A stretch of 64,000 bases of DNA from Ceratobasidium sp. AG-K (GCA_037039685.1 JAWNGF010000006.1:2790001-2854000), one strand, 5' to 3'. Shown: positions 10,884-23,796, counted from the first letter of the stretch. Made by a program: numbers and translations. Notes: generated by a model not told the origin, from the letters alone.

Positions 10884-13442
10884 TCAAATTACTCTCCACT
10901 CCGCCCCATTTCCCTTTTCCTCATGGATACTTGATTCGAGGCTTTCCTGTCGTTGTGGTACTTCGGTTCCCAAGATTTTTGCGCATTTTTCAACCCAACT
11001 GCTCCAAACTCCAGGCTCTAGCCACTCCTTTGCGCTCTGCATCGCCGCACGGACTTGTGGGTTATTCCCGCAGCACCAACTCGTTACTGCCATCTCAAAA
11101 TTCCGTTGACACTCGGACGGGCGCATCTGTTTACGAACTACATCTGTTACCCACCCAGTATTAGTCTGACGTACGCTCGAGCTAGAAAATTGAACGAGTT
11201 CCTCTACGTCATGGACATCGGTCAACTCGGAGGCCCGCCAGATGAGAGGAGCTAGCTCTGGGATGTGCATATGCTCTGCGCGAAGGAGGTGGCGGACCCG
11301 GTTGGCTAGCGTAGGCAGCATTCGGGCGTTTGCTGCGATGAGGAGCTCGCACAAGGTCTCCCCGGCGTGCGCTGCATAGTGGCCTTCAGTCGAAAAGGAC
11401 ATCTCAAAGTTGTCATCCCGTAAAAATGCGTTTGGGGCTTCTAGCCATGCGGGAAGCGATGCTGTGTAGATCCAATGACATAACGCATAGGCTGCTGGAT
11501 AACTTTCTTCTACTGTGATTTCTCCCGTGCGAGATTCACTAAACCCCGAGGTCAAGAGGTCCTGGAAGTACGAAGAGCGAGCTAGGAGGATCGAACGATG
11601 TAGTATAAGAGGAGGCGCATTTGGAGTGGAGGTATGCAGGACAAAGTCGGCAAAAGGTGGTATGGTCGGATCCAGGTTTGTGTCCATGGGCATTCTAGGG
11701 ATTCCGTCCCACAGGGAAGGAAGGAGACATAGAAGGCCAGATACAGCACCTGGGACTGATGCTAATTCTGCCCTGTCGCTCCGTTCACGGGGTATTCCTA
11801 AAGCGCTAAGCAATACCGGAATCAGAAACACTCGACCGGCGGTTTGATACATCAAAAGTAGCAAGTCCTCCTGTCCTCCTATCTTGGTTCCCCAGCCCGA
11901 TTGAACTACGCCGCACCATAGCCATTCGCTTTGGGGCGTCGTAGGTAGATGGGCCAGAGGGGGTGGGTTTTGAGCGGGTGGAACTGCATTGGACGTCGAA
12001 GGCACTGAGTCATGCAGTGATGCGGCCAGGATACTTTGAGCCGCTGCTTCTGCTTTTTGCGAGGTTCGACGCAGTTTGCGCAAATCCCGGAATGATGTCG
12101 ATCCTCCGGTGAATGAAAGTGCCCAAGCAGCGTAGCCTGCCTGGGCGTCTGCAGACGCATCGGGGGGTCGGGGTCTTGTTTCAGGTTGGCTTCGTGCCGG
12201 TAGTGGTCCGCGAAACGGGTTGGACCCACGGGGCCTTTCGGGGCGTGCGGGCTGCGTGGAAGACTGAGAGGATGTGCGATCTGGTAGTGCAAAAATGACG
12301 ACTGAATCCATGTGTGATACTACGTGGCAGTTCCCGTAATAGGGGCCAAGGGGTTGCACAATTCCAGCAAGCCAGGACCAATAAACACCCTGGCCGTGAT
12401 CATCGGTGGGCGGTCGCTCATTCAAAGGCACTAGAGAGGCGAATATGTGAGGCTTCCGGATGGACTCGGAACGTTACGGCCCACCTTTGAGAGTTTGGAA
12501 TGCGCCACGAACATCAATTAAAAGTGCCGTATTTGCTAGGTTACCTTTCATATCACGGCCTCCTATAATCATCAACTTGGGTTCACGAGCGGCTGATGGG
12601 ACTAATATCGCACTATGGCGATAGCGCCCGGGCACGTAGATGGGTTGTGACCAACAGCGTAGGCGAAGGTTGTAAAATCGTAACTCGGGTAATACCAATG
12701 CCCCTAGTAACAAATCAAGGCTCGTTGGCCTAGGATTGATTGTGCAAAACAGGAACTTACTGCGATTGACCATAGTGGGCATGGGTACGTTGGGTGCAAG
12801 GGTGCGATCGCTGAATATGCCACCCACAACGATGAGATATGGATTGTGTTCGATCTCTATAAAGGTAGCTGAATGGAATAGTCTTGGTGTAAGTGCTTCG
12901 ATGTTACGCTGGGATACCGAAGGGAGGGGAATGGGGAGCCAGATACGCTGTTTGATATCGTAGATATGAACATCAGCAAACGGTGGGTTCGCATCAGTTG
13001 GAGAGCGAGCAGCTCCTCCTGAAACCGATGGTTAGAACTTCATAACAACCGCCAGGTCTCGCTCACCAAGCACAGCAATATATGACTCTCCGAGCATCCC
13101 AAAATATGTTGCAGTGTGCGCATGACGTGCGCTCGGAGCATTTTCTCTACTAACCTAATTTCGAACCTAAATTCAGCCATGATCTCGAATGAGAAGATGG
13201 ATATCAGCTACCGTTTCGACTACGCGCCATTGCCTCTCGCGCCAGTTGAACACAATCCAATCAGAGGTCTGGTGAGCACAGCCCCACACGTAGAGCTCTA
13301 TGTCAAGCGCACTGGGAACAGCGGTGATGGAGCCACGGTAGAGATCGGAAACGAGGTGGTCGTCTGCTCTGATCCCATGTCAGGGTCAATAACGTGGCTG
13401 GCGAAGCGACCACACCTTTGGTGTCAAATACAACTTCCACAT
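10884..13442 (-). CDS. kelch-repeat / BTB-POZ domain protein
   Basis: Spliced on the minus strand as one frame: an N-terminal kelch propeller joined to a C-terminal BTB/POZ domain, the order seen in LZTR1-like and fungal kelch-BTB proteins. Kelch strands include 'ELYVWGC', 'PSARHAHTATYFGMLG' with 'YIAVLGG', 'FHSATFIEIEHNPYLIVVGG' and 'YRHSAILVPS' with 'LMIIGGRD'. After a low-complexity Pro/Ser/Arg linker (about 12000-12250), the BTB core reads 'FADFVLHTS', 'LILHRSILLARSSYFQDLL', then a BACK-like helical tail with 'ETLCELLIAANARMLPTLA'. Stop is at 10884. Such proteins can be cullin-3 adaptors that recruit substrates for ubiquitination, but no cullin-binding test is possible here. The first exon (ATG 13442) is short and the least certain part. 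In the first kelch repeat the usual WGG is WGC. Confidence 0.8.
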
Positions 13443-13927
13443 GCGAGCTCATCTTTTCGACAAGCAATAAGCCCAGGGTAGTCGAGAAGAAAAGAATTTA
13501 CTCTTCGTAGTCGTGGACAAATGAAAGTCGGTGTACCGATTAATGTCCATACACGTCAAGCCACCAGGTGCAATTTATGATCAGAACTGGTCGTGGGCAG
13601 TCTTGATATTCCTATTTTCACTTGTGGTTGAGGGTTGCCCAAGGGAGTACGAGTTCGGGGTCGCGTTCTAGAATGGGCAACTATCGCCATCTGGAACAAC
13701 ACTTGGGACATTTGTCTAGACCATAATATGACACGTGATCGAATGATGTCATGATCAAATTCGTGTGGTGCGCTTTCAGCACCCACGAACACACATCCGA
13801 ATGTCATGAAGAATAGTGCGCGATGAGATACGGATCCTGCGAGTAATTAAAATAAATTCCAAAGACGGGGGCGAACAAAGGCAGAGCCGAATACCCAAAT
13901 CAGGTGCTGGAAACAACAATAATCGTG
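13443..13927. other. intergenic, no gene recognised
   Basis: The gap lies between the kelch-BTB start and the 3' end of the MYND remnant, both on the minus strand. A minus-strand open frame at 13556-13807 has no recognisable domain. A CACGTG box lies near 13733. Confidence 0.4.
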
Positions 13928-14884
13928 TCAACGAGCAAACGAAAAGTCATTTTCAATTCTTCTGCTCGCAAGGTCAGTGCATTCGAGTTTGTGGGGATTC
14001 AAGATATGTCCCCAATAACTATTCATGAATCAAAATTAGCGCCTTACGTATGTGAGATGGAAACTTACGCTTGCCGACAACTCTGACTATAACAGTACTT
14101 GCTTTCACAGCTTGAACATTCAAGAACCACCAATTCATCGGGCGCTGGACACCTAGGGTACCCACACTGAAGGGGGTCGAGAAACGGCTGATCCATTTTG
14201 TATGTACCCCTGAGACGAAGGGGGCCCAGGAATCCTCCCAACTTTGAGCGCAGTGCCATTTCCGAGTAGTTCTACGACTGGACATCACTTGGTGAAAAAT
14301 AAGAGTTTGAAGAGGTTTGTCGCATATCAAAAAGAACAACTCGTCTGGATTAAAATTCGCTTCTTTCATGTGGGTCCGAGCCTGTCGTCCAAAATCTAAA
14401 TATGAACCAAAGAAGTTTGGACAATAGAGTGCAGTTAATGAACCATGGAGACTACTAACGCCACGTTTTTCAGTTAGACAATATGTCCGGGGTATGCTCA
14501 AACACACTGGGAAGACATTGGAGAGCAATAGGTCCAGGCAAAAACAATTAGGGCTCCACTCCAGGACTAGAACTGTCTCGAACGTTTCATAAGTGACTTC
14601 ACGCGGATCAGATAGGTGATTGCGCGTTGGATTTCCTCTCTTGTTGGAAACACCCGTTGAGAAAGATCAAACCGCCCAGAGCTCAAGTAGTCATCCGTTT
14701 GTAAACCATAGTCGTCTTCTACCTTATTATGGATATAGCTGGGAGTGTTAATATCAGGCCCCGCTGGAGACTCGAACAAGTCGATTATTGAATAGGGAAA
14801 AGTGGTCGAACAGCGCGCGTGTTCAGGATCAATCAGTGATTCAGGAATACCTTCATATAAGACATAGATTAGGAAGCGGGGGCG
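13928..14884 (-). pseudogene. MYND zinc-finger family gene, locus A, shortened
   Basis: The 3' end splices into a full MYND finger. It contains 'CGYPRCPAPDELVVLECSSC', then 'KYCYSQSCRQAYW', then 'HILNPHKLEC', giving the C-x4-C, C-x2-C, YC-x4-C and W-H-H-C spacing of MYND domains. It stops at TGA 13928-13930. An upstream exon (about 14580-14884) encodes a family N-terminus with 'SQRVFPTREEIQRAITYLI', which resembles 'PPSRADIRRAV' of locus B at 37.5 kb. The several hundred residues that separate these parts in locus B are not recognisable here, and I could not join the frames through 14260-14560. The most likely reading is an internally deleted pseudogene. A coding-like piece 'MLPHNSAAGLKQAALCWAAA' at 14915-15042 may be further debris. 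MYND fingers bind proline-rich partners. The family function is unknown. Confidence 0.5.
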
Positions 14885-15187
14885 CTAGTGCGCGTTGTTA
14901 GGGATCAATCCATGGTGCAGGGGTAGTGGGATCTCAATGGAATGAACAAGAGCAACTCAAGGAACCTTTCAATGTTGTGGAAAGCCGCTGCCCAACATAA
15001 AGCGGCCTGCTTTAGGCCTGCCGCGCTGTTATGAGGAAGCATATATGCACCAGTTGGTATTGGTTATAGATTTCTTCAACTTCGCAAGGCAAATACTTCG
15101 TCTGATCACAGTGATGGATTGTTACTCAAGTGATGATTTCCGTTGGAAAGCGAACAAGCACGGCCATATCTAGTGAAGATAACATCG

Positions 15188-18100
15188 TTATGGCATGAAA
15201 GCGTCCTCATCGAGGAGGGTGCCTTCAGAGATACAAGCACTGATGAACTCGGTTAACACGATGTGCCGCCGTTTCGGTCTATTAACTCGGTGAGGACATT
15301 AATAAATCCTGCTTTCGTATTAGGGACTTACTTGGAAGTCCTACGAATAAGCTCCACTCTTCGTGACTTGTCCAATTCATGCAGTACAAGATGTGTCAAG
15401 CGGATATCTGAAAGGCCCGAGGCAATGGAGCCTCCGTGAACTAATATGTCCTTCCGAGCGCGGTCCATGCTGATAGATTAAATTCATGAGTAGTATATAT
15501 ACGAGGCGGACTAGATACTTGCCTCAATTTTATTTTATTTTCATGGGGAGTTGACACCAGAAAATCCTCGTCTCGTGCGTTTTCTGGCGTGTCCAAATAG
15601 AAGCAGCTGCGAATTCAGGTGCTGAGCTTTCATCTCAACCGCAGGGAGATATGTCACATACAGGTCTCTGAAAAACAGATTACGGTCTAACTTGCTAGTC
15701 GCTATACTGAAATCGCTCCGCACGGCTGATATCACGCTGCCGGGCTAATATCGAGCGCATTAAACGACCGGGTTATCGTTATCTGTATACTTTTTTGCTA
15801 GAACTCACATTGGGGTCATCTGAGCGAGGAACCTGTGGTATCGCTCTTTTGTAAATATCCTAGTTCACATGCAGTCAACCTCACTCACCACTGCATTGGA
15901 TTCTGTGATACTCGCGCGAGCAGCGGCACTTGCAGGTGTAGCAGAAACCTCCGTCCAGTCCTCGTCACTGACATCACCAGCAAGGTCTTCGGGCTCAGAT
16001 TCGGTATCGCTGGCGCTAGGGTCATCTGGGATGCCAGCGATACTTTCATCCAGTGAAACAGGCCTAAGGTACTCTGAAATATCATTAGGTTCGGGGGACG
16101 GCGAAACGAGGCGTACAGAGCCTGAAGGTTTAATGGTCTGCGATGATCTATTCGCAACTTCCTCGTCATCCAGATTGTATGCGGGATCATTCATCGCGTC
16201 TTCTGTTGCAAAAAAGTAGTACCTTGGCGCGGCGAGCTGTGAGCCCAAAGAACCCTAGGAAAATGCGCGAACCTGGCGTACTTTGATTGCAGCGGTACAA
16301 GGTGGCCTTTTGTAATTGAGTCAGTGAGCCACTGGGGCTTTAGAATATCCATGTCTTGCCGCTTCATGATACGCTTGATTTGAGGTACTTGACTTTGAGG
16401 TTCAGTACGCGTTGCACTACGATATATCATCAAACACTCACTTAACCTTGTTCCTCCATAGATTATGGTCAGGGAGTTATCGCCTTGCATGACTTGCGTG
16501 AAGTCCCCTCCATTTTGGTAAATTCTGGCGATTGTTAGGTCGCAAATTATGTGGGCGCGGTTGATACATACAGCTGCTCAATAACTGCCTTTGAAACGAC
16601 ATTGCTACTGGTCAAATCCGGAATGACCACTGGTGTGCTTTAGTGAGTTGGCGGCAGTGTGCTATACTCTGAAGGGTCTCTCACGGAAGCGCATGTCTTC
16701 AAATAGATTTGAGATAATTTCTAAACCTCCAACACTAGTGGCTTGATGAGACAACGAGAGGGTCGTGGCCTGCATTTGATGGTGATTGAGCATTAGGGCA
16801 TAGCGGTCGGTAGCCACCTAACATACTTTTCGACCGGTAACTTTACGCTTCTTAGAGGCCCCTCTTCAACCCTTGCTCAGTAGTTGTTTGCGGTACAAAT
16901 GAAGGGGGGCTTACTGTCTTTCGTCATTGTCCTTGCGCTTTCCCCCTTGTAACTCTCGCAGCTCTGTGCATATACTTCGTTGTCAGACGGTTAATAACAA
17001 TGGCCCTAGGATGCGTACCACTCCATGTTAGGCAATCATCAACAGACAAATCCCGTCGTATGGATTTACACCTTGGGAATCGCATTGTCAGGTTGGTTCC
17101 GAAATCATCTGTGAACAGTACAAAACATTACTGTCGACCGCGGCTATTCTAAACTATGGGATACATACCAGAAGCAGAGATTGACGCTGCTTTGACACTG
17201 ATAATAAACCAACTGAAGGCACATGGGTGAGGCGGAAACGGTTGACCTTGGCACAACATACTCTTCAGGATCGAGATAAACGTCTCCCTTGTCGTCTTTC
17301 TTGTTGGACTGTGATACTTTGAGATGCGGAGGGGGTGCCTTCTTGTCCATACGAATCCATTTTTTCTTATTGACCCAATCGTAGTCCTCAATGGTCAAGC
17401 CGGTACCAATTCGAACGAAGGTAGCGTAGCTAAAACATCGCTCAGTCATGAATCCCGGTGCGGAAGAGAAGGCTCACTCACATGTTCATGCCAGTCTCAC
17501 TCATCCCAGCTCTCGAATAGTCGTCTCGTACCGCGCAAATGAGCGAGGAAACCTTTCCGCCCCGGCTTCCTGATCCCCAATTACCAGCTACGACAAGTAC
17601 ATCCACAGAGTCAGACATGGAATCCATATACTCGGGTTTGACCTATGTAGGTGGGATCGGTGAGGACAAGAATCCGGTGGACTTTATGATCCAAAACTAG
17701 GTACCTTGACCCAAAAGGGTTCTCGACCAGCCAGCACATACGGCGAATCTGGAGCTTTGAGTACTAAGCCTTCTCCCCTTCATAGGCGTCAGTCCGATAG
17801 TACGGTGCTTCATTTTGACATTGAGTTACCGTTCCTCAACGATCTTTTCCAATGCAACTTCTACGTCTTTTACATTTTCGCCAAACCCTTGCGTCGCGAA
17901 TTCAAACCGTCCCGGAACTGGGTTGAACGCCTAAGAGACGAGCATTGATCAAAACGACTGGTCAGATAGGATCGTAGCTATATACCTGTTGCCCTGGTTA
18001 GTGAGTATTTGATTTTGTGGCGCATATATGCATACCTGATTCAGGACTCGCCGTCGAACGGAGAGAGGGGTATTGGAGAGAATCTTGGGAGCAGGGTTGG

Positions 18101-19938
18101 ATGGGTTTCTTACGAGAAGAATATCGAAAACTTTGACTACCGGAAAGGAAGTCGGGTGTTGGGGACGTTGTTAGCGACATGAGCAAGAAGTTTACGAATC
18201 GTGAACGCACAACAAGGCCTGGGGCTGTCGTCATCTCGAGCATCGATTCTTCCCAATTGCTCTGGCCGGAATGCGTGCACCGTTAGCTGTTGGGAGTACG
18301 AGTCGACGGAACCTAAAGCTAAACGCACCAGCGGCAGCGGTTTTGAGTGTTCCAAAAGCGAGGTATTTCCCGAGCATTGGGTCCCAAACCATCATCTCTC
18401 CATCCAATATACAACTTTGAAAGTACGAGCATCAATATATGGGCTATGAAGGAGTAGACCTGACTCACTCCTCAACCCGGTCATCGAAAGCCATATGAAT
18501 GTAAGGAGTCAGACTCCCAGCACCCACGTGAGCACCATAGAGGTACGTGTAATCCTTCCCTTTCCTTCGGATTAATTAGTTATCACAATGCATTCGTTGG
18601 TGGACCGAGCCAACTACGCACCGCGAAGAGTAGAAATACTGATTCCCGCGCTTGTGGAGTTGCATGCGTTCTCCATCCAACTTTTCCTCGATTACGAACT
18701 GACTATTGGGGTTCTTTGCTCTGAGGGTTGGATTGGCGGCGGCAATATGTCCTTGAAGCATTTTAACGGCTTCGGCTAGCGTTCGGCTGCGCTTGCAGAG
18801 CATGGGTTGAAAAGGGGTCCACAAAGTGATATCCCGTTCCTATTTTGCGAACCGGGGCCGTAAGTACAAAGTTTGTAAATATCCACAAGTATAGAAGTAC
18901 TGACGTCGTCTTTCAGCGAACGTTCAGAGTTCCAGAGCTCCCAAGCCACACGCTTCAGATCGCTACAAGTGTTGAACAGGTCACGAGCATCCGGATGAAA
19001 CACGCCGAGTACACTTGTTTCTCTTACTTGGATCGCGAGGTCTATTTCAATAACCGAGGCGGTTAGTTAGGACTAGCCACAGGGTGATTTTCCAGACTAA
19101 CCTTTCAAAATGATTCTGACAATCCATTGCTGCTCTTCCGCCGTGCAGGCATCGCAGATTTTGCGGATTACGCGCATCTGCATCTCACTCGACACCTTGT
19201 CAATTTCAGATTCAATATGCATGTAGAATTTGCCCACAGATTCCTCGCGCCTTTTGTTAGATCATCCAGTAATTCATTCAAGTGGTCGATGGTCAATGTA
19301 CCTTGAGTGATGGGGCACCGGGGAACCAGGACTTCGTATAGTGTCGTAGGGAAATCGCCGACAGTAGGCTGCGAAAGAAGCCTGTGTCGGCCATTGAGCC
19401 CGTAAGTTATTGCAACGGGTGCTTACGTTATCCGGGGTAGGTTTCTTCCAGTTAAGTACCCGTTTACCATCGGACGACTTGGGGTCTATACCCATCGACG
19501 CTAAAAAGCACTTGGCTAAAGAAGATTCCTTAAGGCCATACACTGCGCGCTCTCGATCTTTCTGTGCAAATTTTAGTGCCAGGACAACATTGGATTGGCT
19601 TTATGCATACCTCTGGCAGGATGAGACGTAATGCGGGGTACAAGTCCGTACCAACTTTTTCACGCCAATTCTACACACCCACGGAAATTGAATCCAGCCG
19701 AAGACCACGCTAGAGATACACGCACCGCGAACCACCTCATCATCATTGTTTTTCTCTTTTCCTGCCTCCGTTCCGACCGAAGCTTTTCAAACAAGTCTGC
19801 TAACCTTCCGAAAAGAGGACTCGGGCCATGGTTGACGACTCCGGCGGGTTTGAGTAGAGGTAGTGGTTCAACTTGTTGAGGGATAGGGAGTAATTCCGAG
19901 CCGATTGCTGATAATGGAGGTGAGGGAGGTACTGGCAT
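15188..19938 (-). CDS. LIG4: DNA ligase IV, ATP-dependent, non-homologous end joining
   Basis: Seals double-strand breaks in non-homologous end joining together with XRCC4/Lif1. All landmarks are readable after splicing about a dozen short introns. The N-terminal domain contains 'LFGRLADLFEKLRSERRQEK', 'NWREKVGTDLYPALRLILPE' and 'YGLKESSLAKCFL'. Next come 'HPDARDLFNTCSDLKRV' and the adenylation motif 'FVIEEKLDGERMQLHKRG', whose K is the AMP-binding lysine (about 18690). Motif IIIa/IV follow as 'EGLVLKAPDSPYVLAGRE' with motif V 'WVKVKPEYM', then 'VAGNWGSGSRGGKVSSLI', 'TFVRIGTGLTIEDYDW' and 'GDVYLDPEEYVV'. Two C-terminal BRCT regions contain 'LKPQWLTDSITKGHLVPLQ' and 'DIRLTHLVLHELDKSRRVEL', ending 'GTLLDEDAFMP'. 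The intron at 15470-15522 must be GC-AG. The start has a TCACGTG box 45 bp upstream. No breaks were seen. Confidence 0.95.
15470..15522 (-). other. LIG4: GC-AG intron in LIG4
   Basis: The frame of the penultimate exon ('CFYLDTPENARDEDFLV') joins the last exon ('MDRARKDILVHGG') only if the donor is GCAAGT, the standard GC-donor consensus, with acceptor CAG. No GT donor nearby keeps the frame. Confidence 0.75.
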
Positions 19939-20885
19939 GTCTGTGGCGCGCTGTGGTCGGGAGTCGAGGAGACGCGCCGGATCACGTGGTTAAGAATGCA
20001 CGTGGCTTAGCCTGCCTGATATTTATATGCGCGCCAGACTAGTACTATGTTTCGTAATAGTAAATGATAAGATACACCGAAGCGATGAATAAATGGATAT
20101 TGGCTAGTTTGAGCGCCTTTGGCGGAACGTCCTTGACGGTTAGGCGTAGAACTGGCTGAGACTTGAGGATGGGCTGTGTGACCGAGACCAAGCGAGATAC
20201 GAGATAAAGTAGTAGGGTCGTATCAGTTCTAGACTCACGTATGTCTTGATAAATTGAAGTATATAATATAAGCCCATTTCTCTATCGGTATATCCCGGCA
20301 GGAATACCGGAAATGTGGACTCTCCATAAAACGCCACTACAAGGTCATTAGCATAACTTACACGCGGCATATGACACAGTTAAAGGGTTAGTTCAGCTAT
20401 AATCGACTTCGTTACATTGTAAGTAACATGTAGGATGCCACGATAATATGCACAGGGGACTCTTTGTAGATATATGCATATGGTAACGAGAATTTATTCC
20501 TTTAAATCTCGAGCACCATGAGCGAGAGTGCCACAAATTTATCTGCCGATTTTTCGTGCCTGAATAATGTGGTCGGGTTACACTGGTTCGTTAGGCTGTA
20601 GGGACTCAGGTAGGGTCTCGGGCTGGGAAGCGGGGATGGCGAGTCATGAACACAGTAGCTTTGATTCATCCCGTGGTATAAGTAGAGTTTACCGAAGGGG
20701 TGAAGTGGCTGTCGGTGGGAGGGTTTTTTTCAGATAGATTCGGTTTGCCGTTTGGTACTGTCACCAACCTCAAAGTGATTGAGGAGCTCGCCGTATCGTG
20801 AAAACACCCACGTGATCCGCACGTGACCCTCAACCCATTCTCCACCTCCACCTTAACTCTTTTACCCACCGAAACCACAAACACC
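19939..20885. promoter_or_regulatory. divergent promoter region between LIG4 and SUMO genes
   Basis: LIG4 (-) and SUMO (+) are transcribed away from each other. CACGTG boxes lie at 19983-19988 on the LIG4 side and at 20809-20815 and 20820-20826 (CACGTGA twice) on the SUMO side. A minus-strand open frame at 20140-20370 has a splice-like GTAAGT after its first codons but no recognised product. Confidence 0.5.
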
Positions 20886-21355
20886 ATGTCTGACGAACAC
20901 CAAGAAGGCTCTGGCGCCGGCACCGCCCAAGTACGCAGCGAGAGTGACCCTATTTCTATCAAGGTGAGTTTCCCACGGGTTGTATCTACCTCATACTCAT
21001 TTGGTTTGCGCAAAAGGTTGTCACGTCTACCGGAGAAGAGGTTTACTTTAAAATCAAGCGCAATACAAAGCTCAAAAAGCTTCAGGGAGCATATGCGAGC
21101 AAGGTTGGGAAGGATGTGAACACGTTCCGGTACGTTGTGATCCAAACTCAGGTGGCGCCTCTTTGATTCTATCGTTTGCTGGTATAGGTTCTTGTACGAT
21201 GGGAACAGGATCAACGATGATGATACACCGACAAGTCTGGAGATGGAAGACGACGATACAATCGATGTCATGGTAGAACGTATGCCTGGTGGTTTATCAT
21301 GACCAAGGCACTGAGCTAACCCCTATTTTCTGTAGAGGTCGGTGGGGCGCTATGA
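20886..21355 (+). CDS. SMT3: SUMO (small ubiquitin-like modifier)
   Basis: Ubiquitin-like protein conjugated to lysines by E1 Aos1/Uba2, E2 Ubc9 and E3 ligases. Four exons give about 100 residues. After a flexible acidic N-terminus ('MSDEHQEGSGAG') the fold reads 'ISIKVVTSTGEEVYFKIKRN', 'KLKKLQGAYASKVGKDVNTF', 'RFLYDGNRINDDDTPTSL' and 'EMEDDDTIDVMVEQVGGAL'. The GG near the end is the mature C-terminus that Ulp-type proteases expose by removing the final AL. Its length matches the family, and the splice phases follow each other without gaps. Two CACGTGA boxes lie 60-75 bp upstream of the ATG, facing LIG4 in a divergent arrangement. Confidence 0.95.
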
Positions 21356-22480
21356 GCTTGATTCCCGCGCGGCCACGTGTTGCACCCGCTTATGACTTCT
21401 GTGCAGTCGGTGGGCCGCTTCAGCAGTCCTGAGTCGGTTGAGTCACGGTGGCGCGATTTGCCGCTTCTCGCCCATCCTGTCGTTTTGCTTTTGGTCCGGG
21501 ACCTGCTCTATTCTGTATCGTTGCGTCAATATTATTGTCAATCACTTGCCGAACGGTCTGCACGCAGGGTATCAACACTCTCGCCGCTTGAGTCTTATTA
21601 TGGTGCTTGCAGGAATCCGCATGATCACCGCGAACGGAGGCCACAACTCGACGCCTACCGCGTCTAGCCTGCTCCTGTCCCCTTGGGGCTCCAAAAATTG
21701 TAAATGGAGGAAACGAAGAGAGGCACAATGTTTATCGCAATCGTATGTACCCGAACTGCCACTATATTGAGCGATCTCCCTAGAGGAGATAATATGTAAC
21801 TCGGGGAATTCGCAGATGCCCATCAACCGATTAACACCTATGCATGCTCAAGGGGACTGACCTGTTTGGCAGGTGCGCGTTCGCAATATTTTTCATGATA
21901 CAGACCGAATCCACGTTGTTGCTGGAACTGATAACTGGGGCATATTGAGGCGGTTCTACTTGAAGTCGGGTCGAGCTTGGGCAGTAAAGTGAGGTAGGTG
22001 TAATCAACATATGTCATGCATTGCTAGGAAATGCGAAGAGATGTTCAAAGAGTCGGACGATGGCCGTGTGGCGAATCTCCAACCACTAACCAAGTCCTGG
22101 CTCATTTGCGCACGATCCATACACTGCCCTTAATCTTGTTTTCTTTTTCAAAATTATCCCAATCCACTATCAGTACTCTCGATAATCCCACGGGCCGTCA
22201 ATCTCAGAGCTGTATCTACGGTTGCATTAGTGTCGCCAAAACTGCGGTGCTTTTGTCGTCGAGGTCATGGGTTTGGTTAGATAAAGTCACTTGATGGTGG
22301 CACCGAAGTCAGTGGCATTCATTTCAGTTCAAGGACTCGCAATCTCACCGCAAAGATTTTGAACTGCGGAAATGAACCAAATGAAAGCCACAACTGGAGT
22401 GAGCAGTAGAGACTCGATTATACCCACTAACCCATATGTATACACTCTTGATGGAGGGGTCTCTCGTTCTAGAACCTCCA
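21356..22480. other. intergenic, no gene recognised
   Basis: About 1.1 kb downstream of SUMO. Several short frames overlap on both strands (21377-21667, 21420-21728, 22031-22294), but none shows a domain or plausible splicing. Part is probably SUMO 3' UTR. Confidence 0.4.
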
Positions 22481-23195
22481 TGCTAGCTTTCATTGCCACC
22501 AACTATCCCGCCATATCTGAGTAGCCCTTCTTTGTCGAGTTGGGCTCGCGCAACCTGCAAACATACGGAATCAGCGACTAGGCTATTAGAAGGATGTGCC
22601 ACGATGCGATCGCCTTGCTCCAAAGTAACATCCCAACCGCATTCTCAACCTTTCCTTACCACAATAGCAGTCGCGCAAGCGTCGCCATACTAGCGCCGCC
22701 CTCCTCGCCGAGTGCCAGTGCTTCCCGGCATAGTGTCGAGGCGGTACAGAAATCCCGCCACCATTGATATAGTGCTAAAGTTGCGTTGATGAGAGCAGGT
22801 TCGGCAGGGGACCTCAGAAAAATCAAGTCGGTAGGCGGGAGTAGAAGCACGCGAAAAGATAGACCTTCACTCGACGGGTCTCGACGGTCCGGTCAAGCTT
22901 TTCATTGGCGTCTTGGAATAGACCTTGGTTAAGTAGCTCTTCGCTGCTGTAAAGCCGATAAGTCCTGGTTCTACTTCGAGTCTGACCTTACTCACCAATG
23001 GCTGTGTCCATTGTTTCGTCTTGGGAACTTCACCAAGGTACACTTGAATGTTTCCGGACTTCCATAAGCGGCGACAAGTTGAATATGCGAAAATACGAAA
23101 CTAGTATATCTTCCCTAGACATTTTGTGGTCTTATTCAGCCTTATTGAACTTGCTCCGGATGAATAAGACTACTCCCTTATTAGTACTAGTGGTG
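22481..23195 (-). pseudogene. partial tandem copy of the TOM70 3' half
   Basis: This stretch aligns by eye along its length with 23821-24640 of the neighbouring TOM70 gene, same strand. Shared pieces include the TPR segment '[17 protein letters not shown]' (gene: '[17 protein letters not shown]'), 'DLIFLRSPAEPAL' read from an intron region (gene: '[13 protein letters not shown]'), and 'VLFIRSKFNKAE' followed by a stop (gene: '[14 protein letters not shown]'). Intron sequences are copied too, so it arose by DNA-level segmental duplication rather than by reverse transcription. The 5' half, including the membrane anchor and first TPRs, is missing. In-frame stops and many substitutions show that it is decayed. 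Confidence 0.8.
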
Positions 23196-23796
23196 ATGTT
23201 GCGGGAGGACATCGGCAGTGTATGAGCTCTGCAACCCCAGTTGGCCAGTACAGAGGCAATGTCTTCGTTTGATAATGAAATTACCGAAACTCCCACAACC
23301 GTTCTCTGACGGACATTGGCATTAACGACTATATCCTCGTTAGTATTGACAAAGGGCGAGCGGCAGCTGTTCATTGAACCGGGTGCATCCATGTTCTGTA
23401 AGCACAGTATAGTTGATTTGTTCCGGCCCAGTATTTTACAACGTGCCTTGCTTTACCGTAGATGATATGGGTCTGTGGGATGGAGAGGCATGAATTTATG
23501 CGCAGTGTAGGGGCATGGTGGACAGCTGAGAGCACGACGGCGGTCTTGGATGAACCTCCAGCTGACTAATCCAGTGGCGCCTGATTGGAACCGCATCTTT
23601 TGAGCGGCCCAACGCTCAGACTGTACATTTCGGTTTTCAAGGAATGGTGGATTGCTACGGCTACCTACTCTCACAACATTGTCACAAAAAACTCAAACTT
23701 GAAGGCCAAACTCAAATAAAAGAAAGGACCGAATAGAAAAAGGAAGGTTCAACTACACTCATTATCACATGTGTATATACTTTGTTATGCCGCCCC
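23196..23796. other. intergenic between TOM70 pseudogene and TOM70
   Basis: Open frames at 23132-23392 and 23453-23674 are not recognisable beyond the pseudogene edge. The right end should be the TOM70 3' UTR. Confidence 0.4.

Noticed and set aside
15188..15475. Minus-strand exons here as part of the MYND locus A
   Set aside because: They encode the second BRCT of LIG4 ('RLTHLVLHELDKSRRVEL', 'GTLLDEDAFMP') and join the upstream LIG4 exon through a GC-AG intron.
20666..21271. 201-residue minus-strand frame across SUMO
   Set aside because: It overlaps all main SUMO exons and introns and has no domain; SUMO on the plus strand is certain.
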